In this document: positions 24,028 to 36,700 of the stretch, one piece after another
How positions within the stretch are numbered: the stretch's first letter is position 1
Layout: each line of letters starts with the position of its first letter
Source: Azadirachta indica
Taxonomy: Eukaryota; Streptophyta; Magnoliopsida; Sapindales; Meliaceae
DNA: 64,000 bases
Direction: 5' to 3'
Assembly: GCA_022749755.1 (NCBI GenBank)
Contig: CM040443.1
Coordinates: forward strand, 8,963,744-9,027,743
Translations under genes and position numbers: made by a program
The notes under the pieces: model-generated
What the model was told of the DNA's origin: nothing
What the model saw: only the letters and a program-made list of their open reading frames with translations
The model's database searches: none

Positions 24028-25270
24028 TTCACACTGAAATTTTCTGTCTCTCTCTGTAACGGAGGAGCTCATAACAGGCAACTTTAGAAATTGAAATTAA
24101 ATTTTAATTGGGATTTTAGTCCTTACCATTTATTTATATTTTTCTTTTACCGTTGGACTTAGGCCGTAACAGGCAACTTTCATATAAATAAATGTAATAT
24201 GATCAAGCAAATATGTATTTTTGTCTGAATTTAGATGGATAACCAAATAAATAATTGATGCTACATGTCTGTTCTTTTATAAGTTTTCATCTCATAGACA
24301 TAATATCACATATTACATTATTTTATTTGAAATAAAAAATCTAAGATACATGTAACACGGTTCATAACAAAAATAAAGATTTCAATAGAATTTAGTTTTA
24401 AGTTATTAAGATATTTAGCACAGAACATCTATTAAATTTTTTTGTTTTTGTGGGATTAATAATTTAAGATATTAGGATAATGATAATAATTTAAACAATC
24501 ACATCACTAAATCATTTAAATAGAATCGAGTATTTTTAAATTAAATAATTTCATAATGAACTAATTTTAGAGTAGATATATACATCAGGATTTAATATGA
24601 TCAGTTACTTTCTGTAGAGATTTTATTGTTGCGTTGGGACTCAAAATAGGTGTCTGTAGGGTTTAGACAAATTATTTGGACTTTACGATCCTATTCGTCA
24701 GCAACCGTTGGATTCATTTGGAATGGATCCAACGGTTAAGAGAAGAAGCTAAAAATACAGGTCGCAAAAGGTGTTCGCATTACGTTTCTTCCGGTTGATG
24801 GAGATTGGAGATGACATGTGAAAGGTAAACGGGTTCGATGGTTCATCTACACTTTAAAATCTTTGTTTTCCTTTTTGTCTGAAATTTTATATATATGGAT
24901 CATAATTCTGTATCGTTTTCTCAAAAATGAATTAGATTTATATTTTAACATTTTCTTTTTATTCATAGTCTTGTTTCTTTACAAATAAAGATACACAATT
25001 TTCAGTACATATACATTTCATTGTGTTGGAACATATTTCTGTAATTTCGTCGAAGATTTGTTCTTTGTAATAAATAATAACTTGTTTTATATTAAAATTA
25101 TTCATAGAAATGATTTGACCATATTTTCTTGCTCCCAAGTGCAACCGAACCAATATAAAACATGATCAAATTTATTTATAAAATAAACATTGTTCGGCAA
25201 ACACAGGACACAGTTAAGCTACTTCATTTCTTGACTAGGCTAGTCTTTTTTATTCTTGTTTTGCTTTCAA
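24028..25270. other. Intergenic upstream of TTC38, downstream of GST
   Basis: Holds the TTC38 promoter and the GST 3' flank. A 14-base direct repeat TAACAGGCAACTTT occurs at 24072-24085 and 24167-24180. The remainder is AT-rich. No gene is seen. Confidence 0.55.
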
Positions 25271-26344
<1,074 letters not shown>

Positions 26345-26713
26345 TTAGCTATTGAACGGTACTGATTAGGTTGCTAGTATGAACAATTGAAGGGTAGGAA
26401 ATGGGGTTGTTGGAATCATTTATTGACATTTATGAGACTTCTGTATATGGTTTTCGCATTGGAATCACACCAAACAGAAGGTGTGGAATTGTTTGTTCCG
26501 TGATTGTTTCTTGGTTTAAAGTTATGGCTAGGCAATTGTTAGAAGCGGTGGCCTGTTGTGTGAACCTGCAAGGAAGGTAACAGACAGACAAGACCCAAAA
26601 GTTATGAAGTGTTAATGGTGTGACATCGACCACCGTATTTGTTTTTATTTATTTTTATCGAAGTTGGTGACATGTGTGGATGCAACTGAGACACGTCAAC
26701 TTGCATTCAAAGC

Positions 26714-26851
26714 TTATCGGTTTCATAGCGACCAGTCTACTGCTCAGGTGTTAGCGGTTTAACAGCGACCAGTCCACTACTTTCATTAGAAGCCCCTAAT
26801 GCTAAGGAGAAGCCATTTTTCAAAAAAGTTATCGGTTTCATAGCGACCAGT
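26714..26851. repeat. Three copies of a 23-bp motif beside tRNA-Gly
   Basis: Copies at 26714-26736 and 26829-26851 are identical (TTATCGGTTTCATAGCGACC followed by AGT). The copy at 26751-26773 differs at three bases (TTAGCGGTTTAACAGCGACC, then AGT). Between copies 2 and 3 lies a perfect short hairpin (CATTAG, loop AAGCCC, CTAATG). The block sits immediately 3' of the minus-strand tRNA. It could be a non-coding RNA or a decayed tandem repeat; neither is proven. Confidence 0.6.
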
Positions 26852-26874
26852 TCCCAAAACAGCCTTTTAAGGAT

Positions 26875-26878
26875 AAAA
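26875..26878 (-). terminator. Pol III terminator of tRNA-Gly
   Basis: On the minus strand a TTTT run begins seven bases after the last tRNA base, the normal termination signal for RNA polymerase III. Confidence 0.6.
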
Positions 26879-26884
26879 GACAAA

Positions 26885-26955
26885 TGCACCAGCCGGGAAT
26901 CGAACCCGGGTCTGTACCGTGGCAGGGTACTATTCTACCATTAGACCACTGGTGC
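26885..26955 (-). tRNA. tRNA-Gly (anticodon GCC)
   Basis: The minus strand gives a complete 71-base cloverleaf without intron. The acceptor stem GCACCAG pairs with CTGGTGC, discriminator A. The D-arm contains TGGTCTAATGGTAGAA (A box), the anticodon loop reads CTGCCAC with GCC as anticodon, and the T-arm GGGTTCGATTCCC provides the B box. CCA is not encoded, as normal for nuclear genes. A TTTT terminator follows. Confidence 0.97.
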
Positions 26956-27578
26956 CGCAGCCTGAATATGGAAATGACCACTAAAATCTGAAATTATACC
27001 ATGCCACAAGTTAAAATCCAGAAAATGATAAGAGGGTCTTTATTAAAACGTAACTGACAACAACTACTTTTGTCAAGCTGAAGCATCAGTAGAGAAATCT
27101 CACATCTTTTCCTTAGAATCATGGAAACTTTATTAGAAACTCAACGAACAATGAAGACCAAGCAATGTGGGCACGGTACCTATTCCTCCTATAACAAAGA
27201 TTCTCCCATTTCACTATTGTCATCTTTTTACAGATTGACAACAATCGGAGTGAACTCTACTTTTGTACGATTTGGGCATTGTTTAATTGGGTATCGATTC
27301 TATCTAATGACAGCTAATAAAAGTTTTTTACTTAGTCTACTTAGCTATCCAATGATCATTTATATGTATAGAAAATTTAAGTTACAGAACATGTTACACG
27401 TACGAATGGTGACGATATTTTTGTTTTAGTTTTATCTTACCTGCATCGAGCCAAAGCAATTGTACGTACAATATTAGATTGTATAATGTGTGTTTAATGT
27501 TTTTTGTATTTAAATCTGTTCTGTTCTTCGAGGTAGTAGAACAGTAGGAAATCCGGAGTTAATTGTGAGAGATCGAAG
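26956..27578. other. Intergenic between tRNA-Gly and HIPL1-like gene
   Basis: Upstream DNA of the tRNA (-) and of the HIPL1-like gene (+). One open frame of about 100 codons (27121-27429) shows no family similarity and is probably chance. Nothing else is seen. Confidence 0.5.
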
Positions 27579-30338
27579 ATGGCTGGTTTTCTTTCTATTT
27601 TTCTTTTGTTTTGCTATTATTACCTATCGGTTTCTAGCATTACATCTTCACTTCCTTTATGCGCCAACTTAAGTAAGCATATCTCTGTCTCTATCTTTAC
27701 TTGTTCATGTTTCCAAGTTACTGATTGCTTCGTTTTCTCTGGAAACATATAGGACGACCATTCACCCCAAAGGCACCTTTAGCCTTTTGCTCTCATTATA
27801 ATGGAAGTGGCTGTTGTGACTCAGCCAAAGATTTGCAATTGCATGAACAATTTCAAGCAATGCATGTTTCTGACCCTGCCTGTGCTTCGCTTATGAAATT
27901 AATCCTTTGTGCGGTGAGCCCTTTTTGACTTACCATAATATTGGACGGATAGCTTTTCTATCTATCCAATTCTCCTCGTAAAAAGTACGATCGTTTTAAA
28001 CTAATCCTATTGTAGATGGGGGGCTGCTTGAAAATCAAGAGTATTTAGATGTTCTCACAATCTGCAAATAGAATCGCCTCATTCTAAATTCTAAACACTA
28101 GACTTTGTTGTTTGCAGGCGTGTGATCAGTTCTCAGCACAACTATTCAAGATTGAATCAGGGCCTCAACCAGTTCCTGTTCTTTGTAACTCCACTGTATC
28201 AGCAAAGCCATTTTCATCAAACAAGGCAGCAAGTAGTTTTTGTTCAAAAGTCTGGGATGCATGCCAAGATGTGTCCATATCAAATTCTCCCTTTGCCCCT
28301 CCTTTCCTGGACACAGCTAAGATAGAATCTAATTTGAGTACTGCCAAATTAACTGAACTCTGGCACTCAGAAAGCAGTTTCTGTAACACATATGGTGGTT
28401 CTAATAGCGGATCAATATGTTTTGATGGTAAACAAGTTGCAGTTAACCGGACTGAAACTCTGTTTCCCCTAAAGGGCTTGTGCCTTGAAAAAATTGGCAA
28501 TGGATCTTACCTCGACATGGTTGCCCATCCTGATGGGTCAAACCGTGCCTTCTTCTCTAACCAAGCGGGGAAAATCTGGCTAGCAACCATTCCTGAACAA
28601 GGCATGGGGGAAACTCTAGGACTATATGAGTCAAATCCCTTTGTGGATTTAACAGATGAAGTTTATTATGATAATAGCTTTGGGTTAATGGCTATTGCCT
28701 TTCATCCAAACTTCGCTCAGAATGGCCGGTTCTTTGCATCATTTACTTGTGATAAAGTTAAGTCACCTGGATGTTCTGGAAAGTGTTCATGCAACACGGA
28801 TGTCGGCTGTGATCCAACACAGTTAAGTTCTTCAGATTCAGCTCAACCAAGCTGCCGGTATCAAAAAGTCATCGCAGAGTTCACTGCTAATGGGACTGCT
28901 TCAGAGCTTTCCTTGGTAAAATTCTATCCTCTTTCAGATTCTTCCAGGCAGTACTTTTCACTTTCGGGATTTTGGCTGAACAATATCTAAATAAATTTCC
29001 AGGGAATGAGTGCCAAACCATCGGAAGTGAGAAGGATATTTTCACTGGGCCTTCCCACTGCGTTCAATAATGGAGGCCAGATTCTATTTGGACCAGCAGA
29101 TGGATTTCTGTATGTAATGCTGGGGGACGGTGGAATCAGAGACGATCCCTATAGCTTCTCCCAGAACAAGAAATCCTTGCTTGGAAAGATTTTGAGGCTT
29201 GACATTGATAACATACCAAGTGAGGACAAATATATGTCAGTTCCATTATGCTTTCTGATGTTTCTTTTCATATTCATCTGTTTTTTTATATCTGTGACCT
29301 TATCTTTTGCCCATGTGATTATATGATTTGCAGCTGAAGCTGAGACGGGTGATCTATGGGGAAAATATTCCGTACCTCAAGATAATCCTTTTTCAGAAGA
29401 TAAGGAATTGCAGCCTGAAATTTGGGCTTCCGGTCTAAGAAATCCTTGGCGTTGCAGCTTTGATTCGGAAAGGCCACCCTATTTCATCTGTGCAGATGCT
29501 GGGCAGGTTCAAATTAGCGCCATTGTCAATCTTGCTGTCCAGATTTCACAAACCTTTTGTTTTAAACATAATTAACTAACTAGGATTAGCTGTTTATCAT
29601 ATTTGGTTGTGCTTATAATCTTATAGGATGATTACGAAGAGGTGGATATAATCACAAAGGGCGGAAATTATGGCTGGCGTGTTTATGAAGGCCCCTACCT
29701 CTTTAATTCTTCGCATTCGTCTGAAGGAAATACTTCTGCCAACTCTATTGATCCAATCTTCCCTGTACTGGGATACAAGCACTCTGATGTAAATAACAAT
29801 GTATCAGCCTCAATATGTGGTGGCTATTTCTATCGATCCACAGCTGATCCATGCGTGTATGGCAGGTGAATAAGCCAAACAGTACTCCCTCCAATTTTCA
29901 TGTTTGAAACATGTTTAAAACTTCTATCATAAGTTTGAGTGTGCTGTCAGGTATTTGTATGCAGATTTGTATGGTAGCGCCATTTGGGAAGCTGCTGAAA
30001 CCCCAATCGATAGTGGGAACTTCACAACTAGCTTAGTTCCCTTCAGTTGTGCTCATGACTCTCCTATTCACTGCAATTCTACACCAGAAAGTTCTCAACC
30101 AGATTTGGGATACATATACTCATTTGGTCAGGATAACAGGAAAGATGTTTATGTTCTAACCAGCAGTGGTGTGTACAGAGTGGTTCGCGCAGGTCGCTGC
30201 AATTATATTTGCCCTAAGGAACTTGTAACTTTTTCTAGTCAAGTTCCTTCTTCAACTTCATGTAGGAACCATTTCACTTTCCCACAAGAGTTTATGCTCT
30301 TGTTTACATCCTTAATTGTCCTGGAATTTGCATTGTAG
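27579..30338 (+). CDS. HIPL1: HIPL1-like protein (HHIP-like, glucose/sorbosone dehydrogenase fold)
   Basis: Seven exons, 27579-27672, 27753-27913, 28118-28915, 29003-29219, 29334-29506, 29627-29865 and 29951-30338, join in phase to 689 residues (Arabidopsis HIPL1 is about 695). The order is a signal peptide (MAGFLSIFLLFCYYYLS), a Cys-rich folate-receptor-like region (FCSHYNGSGCCDS, ACASLMKLILCA, FCSKVWDAC), then a beta-propeller of the PQQ-dependent glucose/sorbosone dehydrogenase type (GLMAIAFHPNFAQNGRFFASF, LYVMLGDGGIRDDP, WASGLRNPWRCSFD, GGNYGWRVYEGPY). It ends in a hydrophobic tail (EFMLLFTSLIVLEFAL) suggesting a GPI anchor. Enzymatic activity is unproven in plants. The exon 4 donor CCAA|GTGAGG was chosen because the later GTCAGT donor would create an immediate stop. 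Apoplastic or plasma-membrane location inferred. Confidence 0.9.
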
Positions 30339-31452
30339 CAGCAAATTTTATAGCTTTCTGGCATTTCTTTGATTGATGGATATCTGGGAAGCAAGATTGA
30401 TACAAGAATTCATTGTGGAGCATACGAGTTCCTTTTGAATGATAGCCGAAATCCACGTTGGATAATTTGGACTTATTTATACCGGATGTACATTTCCATC
30501 ATGTTTTAGAAATACAATATGCATCATCAAGAAACCAACTAACCTGTAGCTACAAGAATAAACAGAAGAGAATCCCATCCCATAACATTAGTTCTTGGCA
30601 TGGCCGTGCAGCAATTTTACTTCAGTAACATCCCAAAATTTCTTTTCTTAGTCTTCTGCCTCAAATTTTACAAAAGTGTCATCATTGTTTCTTCATCTCG
30701 ACTGGCTCCAAGCTCTTCCAAATTTGCCAGGAAATTCGACATCTAGCAGTTAAATTTTCTGCATCAATTGAAGTTAAATGGTTCAGAACAACATTGTAAA
30801 AACTATTTCAATTAATTTAATTATTTTGACAATGTTCATAATATATGAAATACCTAATATGATGATCATACTACAAAACCATCCAAGAAAAAAACAAAAA
30901 TCACCGGTGTCAGCTAGTTATCCTTGTCAGCCTCATGTACCCTGCAAACATCCTGAACGGTGATAGCTGAGTGTCACTTGCATGTTGGTTACCTGCATAG
31001 TGGCAAACATTAGTAACCAAAAAAAAAAAAAAAAAAAGCGACAAATATATTCTTTCTGTTAACTTTATGTAAGTCAAACCCATCACCTGGCTGGCATTTA
31101 TCTATTCATCTGTGCATAGTGTTAGTCAAGTGCAGGTTGAGGTTTTCTGGCCCAACCAGTTGTGGAAACAAGTTACCAATCCAGTAGTTGCTCAGAGCAA
31201 TCAGTGTAGTCAGATCATCAAGTTCACCAATGAATACCACAATATTCAGAAAGCTCTCACACAAAGATAATTTACCCAGCATGAAAACTCTATCAAACAA
31301 TTGATAGACCACTGCAGACAATAGAAGCTGAAAGGAAAAATTACCATGATTTTGAGAAGATGCTGTGAATGCTAAGGTATCCTACCACAGAAGCCTTTGC
31401 GAACCAGAATACACATCTTCAAAATAATCCTTGTCACAGAGAAAATATCGAG
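30339..31452. other. Intergenic between convergent HIPL1-like and PPR genes
   Basis: 3' flanks of both genes, with a poly-A tract at about 31019-31036. Short open frames lack similarity. No gene is seen. Confidence 0.55.
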
Positions 31453-33705
31453 CTATTTGTTCTCATTTTTCGCTTCACCCACAAGAAACCACTCTATCGC
31501 TTCATCACAAAGCTCAAGAGTGGTTTCCGTGTTGCCCTCTTCAAAATTGATATCAACAAAAAAGTTATAAATTTCTCTATCAGGAACCAGACCTCCTCTT
31601 CTCATTTCTTCAAATAGTTCCCTTGCCTCCATAAATTTCTTCCTTTTAAGGAAGCCTTTGATTAAAGCATTGTAGGAAGTAGCTGTGAGATTAAATCCCT
31701 TCTCAACCATTTCTCTATGCAAAAACCAGGCTTCTTTCATATTCCTTGCTCTACAATGCCCTTTTAGTAAAATGTTGTAGGTGTTGCTATCAGGTGTAAT
31801 TCCTTGAGCGCACATACACTTATAAATTGCAGTTGTGGCATGCATATTATTTTTAAGAGAGTGCTGTTTCATCAGTGAATTATAGGTGGCAGCATTGGGC
31901 TTTATACCCTTCTCTAACATCCATTTTAGAAGCCTGTCACCATCTTCAAGCATTCCGGACATACAAAACCCATTCATCAGCACATTAAATGTAACAACAG
32001 TGGGTTGAAGCCCTTTATCTAGCATCTCCCTCAGAAGCTCATGAGCCTTAACAATCTCCCCAGTTTTACAATAAGCATCCATTAGGCTGGTATAAGTAAA
32101 AGTATCAGGATGAAATCCTGCCACCTTCATATCTTCCATTAGCTTTACAGCCTGTGGAATATTTCCTGCTTTACAAAGACCATTAACGATTGAGTTGTAA
32201 GTGTAGATATTTAGTTGAAGGCCCTTCCTACACATCTCTTGAAGAAGCTCATTTGCTGTATCTACCTCCCCACTTTTACAAAGGCCATCAGCCAGTGTGG
32301 TGTATGTGATGACATTTGGCATGAGCCTCATCTGAACCATATGGTTGTGCAGAGAAAATGCCTTTTTAATCTCACCTGCCTTGCAATAACCATCAATAAG
32401 TGCTGTATATGTAACTTCATCTGGTTCCAAACCTCTGCCAAGCATTTCATGGAATAGTCTATCTGCTTCCATCATCTTTCCAGTTTGACAAAACCCACAA
32501 ATAATAGCTGTATATGTTAGCACATCAGGAATAATATTAAGATCCTGCATCTCATCAAACAACTTATATGCAGCACCAACATTCCCTAGCTTACAGAAAC
32601 CATCGATGAGAGTTGTGTAAATCACATTATCAGGAACAATGCCCTGGTTCATCATCTCCCTCAAGACAGTCTCTGCTTCCAGTACTTTACCAGTCTTACA
32701 CAAAAGAAGAATTATGCTATTGTATGTATATGGATTTGGCTTCAATCCTTTTGCTTGCATCTCTTGTATGAGCTTCAAAACCTTCTGCATTTCCCTGAGA
32801 TAACAGTATCCATTGATAATTGTACTATAGCTTACAACATCAGGAAAACAACCTCGTGATTCCATTTGCAGCAGCAAAAGGTGTGCTTCTTTTATTTTTC
32901 CTAATCGGCAAAGACAATGAATCACAATATTGTAAGAAACAGTGTTCCAACAAATACCCAGTTCAGGAAATTCACTAAAAATCTTCATTACCATCCCTAG
33001 TCCGTCAGAGGTGTTTGATAGATGAGCAAGATATAGATTCCAAGAATCAACAGAGATAACGAGCCCATAATTCAACATTTTTTCAAAAAGTTTTCTTGCT
33101 TCGTTAAGCATTCCAGTTTCAACAAGAACTTGAAAGAAAATGTCAAATACATTGGGATCTGAACCCCAGTCCTTATAAGTGTAAATTAACCGTTCAACAA
33201 AATGAGTGAATAAAAGGCTAACATCCAAATTTGGTTTTGTCCAAAAGTCACGAATAAGCATATGAGCAGTTTTTAGGTCTTTTGAAGCAGCAGCGATTTG
33301 AACAACAATGCAACTGGCCTCCAGATTTGGCTCTCTGCACAAGCATGCCCAGTCAAAGAAATCCAAAACTAGTCTGTAATCACTCCTAATGTTCATCAGA
33401 ACCCAAATTAGATGGTCTGGCCTGAACTTGGCTTCAAAAGGCTTTAAAATGCGATGAAGAGGCTCAGAGTGGTGTAACTTTATAGCAGTTGAAATCTGAT
33501 GGATGAGTTCTGAGTCTCTAATGGTAGGTCTCTTTGGAGAATAATCAGGGAAAGGCCTGGTATTAGTTGAAACTATAAGAAATGATCTTTGGTTCCAATA
33601 TCTTCTGAAGAAGAATGTCAAACAGCTTGGAGCAATACCCACTATGGGATGAAAAGAAGTTAGTTGAAAACAAATGCCAAGGGTAGAGATGGCACACTTC
33701 TTCAT
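31453..33705 (-). CDS. P-class PPR protein (At1g05670-like), probably mitochondrial
   Basis: Intronless, 750 residues. About the first 60 residues are rich in Phe, Arg, Ser and hydroxylated residues (MKKCAISTLGICFQ; FFFRRYWNQRSF), fitting an organelle-targeting peptide. From about residue 190 onward there are around fourteen 35-residue P-type PPR repeats, each with a VTYTALIDGYCKAGEIKKA-like core and a PD or PN turn. There is no E or DYW domain. Such proteins bind organelle RNA and affect its stability, splicing or translation. The repeat order and the region before it resemble Arabidopsis At1g05670 (from memory; not verified). The annotated start is the first in-frame Met; the region upstream may contain a leader intron. 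Confidence 0.9.
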   Translation of the reverse strand: MKKCAISTLGICFQLTSFHPIVGIAPSCLTFFFRRYWNQRSFLIVSTNTRPFPDYSPKRPTIRDSELIHQISTAIKLHHSEPLHRILKPFEAKFRPDHLIWVLMNIRSDYRLVLDFFDWACLCREPNLEASCIVVQIAAASKDLKTAHMLIRDFWTKPNLDVSLLFTHFVERLIYTYKDWGSDPNVFDIFFQVLVETGMLNEARKLFEKMLNYGLVISVDSWNLYLAHLSNTSDGLGMVMKIFSEFPELGICWNTVSYNIVIHCLCRLGKIKEAHLLLLQMESRGCFPDVVSYSTIINGYCYLREMQKVLKLIQEMQAKGLKPNPYTYNSIILLLCKTGKVLEAETVLREMMNQGIVPDNVIYTTLIDGFCKLGNVGAAYKLFDEMQDLNIIPDVLTYTAIICGFCQTGKMMEADRLFHEMLGRGLEPDEVTYTALIDGYCKAGEIKKAFSLHNHMVQMRLMPNVITYTTLADGLCKSGEVDTANELLQEMCRKGLQLNIYTYNSIVNGLCKAGNIPQAVKLMEDMKVAGFHPDTFTYTSLMDAYCKTGEIVKAHELLREMLDKGLQPTVVTFNVLMNGFCMSGMLEDGDRLLKWMLEKGIKPNAATYNSLMKQHSLKNNMHATTAIYKCMCAQGITPDSNTYNILLKGHCRARNMKEAWFLHREMVEKGFNLTATSYNALIKGFLKRKKFMEARELFEEMRRGGLVPDREIYNFFVDINFEEGNTETTLELCDEAIEWFLVGEAKNENK

Positions 33706-36700
33706 TTCTGTGCAAGAAATCCATCATAACAGATCGTGAGACCTTGTACTCGAAGATGCAGTGGCTCCCCTCCATGTGGAAGAATTGAAGAAAGGAGACT
33801 TCTTCATCACTCCATTACCGGTGAATTACTGATGGTCATATCACAAATCTGCATGTGTTAAGTGGAAATAGCTTATATATTGATACAGCTGACATGCAGA
33901 GGAGTTAAATGCCCCTCCCTCTCATTGTCTCTTTTTGTCACATGAGGCAACCTCAGATTTCTGGCAACATTGCAATCTACTGTAAAAATAAAAATGCTCA
34001 GTTCATAAAATAATTCAATAGATGCGAGAATAATTATTGAGTACTATTTATCATAAATAACTATGATTTACAAAAGCCACAAATGTTTCACAGCAATTAC
34101 ATCTTCACCGTCAAGTTTGGTTTCTCAAATGAAGTCCATTTCATGGCTACATGTCTTAAAGTCAACATTCCTTAGGCCCCATGCCAATAACAGTCCCAGC
34201 TGACCTCCACTGAGGAGGAAATGGATAGAACTAATTGAGATTTTTAATAGGTTTGTGCATTTTCTGAGCTGAAGAAGGGAAAGATTACATTAATCGTCGC
34301 CAACTGGGAATTCTTTACTCTATTCAATAAACGTTAACAAGATCCTTGAACACTAATCTTAAAAATATTAGACTCCAATACAACTTTACTGCGGATTAAT
34401 AACCCGGAAAGGATCAGACAAATGTGAGACACGTAAACGAAAATACGTTATACAGCAAATTAGAAACGAATTCGACTAAGGTTATTTGTGTTTTCATCCA
34501 ATATGTTAGTATCTGTTAGGTTTCTATGACGTTAATGCTCTACATTCAATATTATAAGATACTGATCTCTCTTAATATATCAAGCTATTAACGCACCCCG
34601 ACTATTATTTTCTCAGTAGCATTTCATCAAACACTACGTGAAGAGTCTTTAATATTTTTATCTACGAAACTTTACTATCGTAGAATTGCATCAGGGAGGT
34701 AAAAAATTAAAAAAAAAAAAAAACTGCAATGAAATGATGACAGTAACGAACAAAATACCTTGTAGCTAGACAACGGAGACCTGTTTCAATGGAAGTTCGT
34801 TCTTTTCAGAACAGCACTCGTACAAAATCATGCGTATTGGCACAATGCAGGGCATTTATTAAATAATTATTCCTATTAAGAGCGAAATGTTTATGTGGAC
34901 CGCACGTGGCGTTCAATTAGACCCAACTTAAACTTCAGTCCATCTCAACTTCGTCAATGGTAGTAGTCTAGCCCATGCTGCTCATAAGGCCACAATGGGC
35001 TTTGCCTTCTCGAAATTGGTTAAAATTTTACGGACAAAAGAGCAACCAAGACTTGGGAGTCGTAAGATTTTCATGAATAATATTTTTTTACTGAAAATAC
35101 TAATTACTTAGATAATAATTAATATATTAGGTGAAGTTAGTTTTCACAAGGATATAAATTAGAAAGTATATTATTATTATTATTCTAAAATTTACATATG
35201 CAAATTTCGACAAATATCTAGCTAGTGAAAATTATTTTAATTGTTAGTAATTTTATTACATAATAATATTAATAATTATTTTCTTTAAGTGGGGAGTTAT
35301 TCATGCCCATAACCCTGTAGCTACCAACCAAAAAAAAAAAAAAAAGAAAAAAAAAGCTTAGTGCACAGACTTAATAAACATATATATTTTGTATTTAGGA
35401 TACAGTCCTCAGACCGTCTTCTGCTTTGTTTTCGGATTTGTTTGTGCATGGGCCACGCATGCAACTCAGAAAAAGTGGAAGCATTCTTCATTTTGAGTGA
35501 ATAAACGCTGAAAATGTTTCCAAACGTTTGTAAACAAACCAAAAGAATTGCTAAAAAAGGGCACCCTACAGGAGCAAAATATGTATATATATATATATAT
35601 TAATTAGGAATCACTTGAAAAATGTATTTGGAAAGATTGTCTCCACTACTAGAATTAAATTAGTGTTTGTCTATTGATTCTGACGTAATTATATAAAATG
35701 CCTCCAACTGTGTTCAAAAAGTCACATAAATCAGGACCAGCCCAATATCAAGAATGACTCTGCATTAATTTATATTTTATAGCTTCATTTGATATATATG
35801 TGTTTGGTAGAACATATATGAATTGATTCTCTTCAAAGATATGCACTTTCACTTTGATTATTTAATTTCAATAGCATTTTATCCAGGCAAATATAATACC
35901 ATATAACATAATATGACATAATTTTATATATATGAACACCTAGTGCATTTTCCGACACCTTCTTATCTATTGATCATCTAGCTAACTGATCCTTTTGCCT
36001 TTGTTTCGGACTTGGAATAAGAATACATACTCTTATTTATTCATCTACCACTCAAATGATGAACCTTCGAAGGCATCTTTAATGGCTACCCTTGTTTTCA
36101 GGGGCGGCCGGGCAGGTATATACATAATATTTTTTATTTAGAAAATAATAATGTTAACAGTTTGAGAAAATGGCGTGTAGGAATAACTTCGATCCCTTAA
36201 TTTCCTGCACCGACAACTCGTAGGCTTAGTAACTTAAGAATAACAATAATAATTATAATAATTGGAGTAAATGAATTGCTGAAGCTTTAATGACATGCAG
36301 TACGTGTTAAAGATTGTAGAGAAGAACGGCAGGAAATATGCAACCTGAGACATAACTGATATGTAATGAAACTCCCATGCATGACTGTATTGATTAATAA
36401 CGAATAATCACCTTTTTGCTTCCATGTGATTGAAAAATTAAACTAGTATTAATCAAGAGTCAATGATCCGAGGCTGTTAATTAATTAAGAACATTGTAAT
36501 TGTAACCAGCGTCAGATCAACCCTAGAAATTCCAGCATATATGCATGGTAATTGGATCCAATTAATATCAGCAGTTTCAATAATATATATATATATATAT
36601 ATATGATTCACTCACTTGCACGCATTAATAAGTAAATAAATAACAAATCATTCGTGCATATTCTAATTAATATTTTAACATGGAGAACCGTCTATTATGG

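Noticed and set aside
24027..24072. Upstream in-frame Met for the TTC38-like protein.
   Set aside because: The 15 extra residues are not family-like; Met at 24027 matches the conserved N-terminus.
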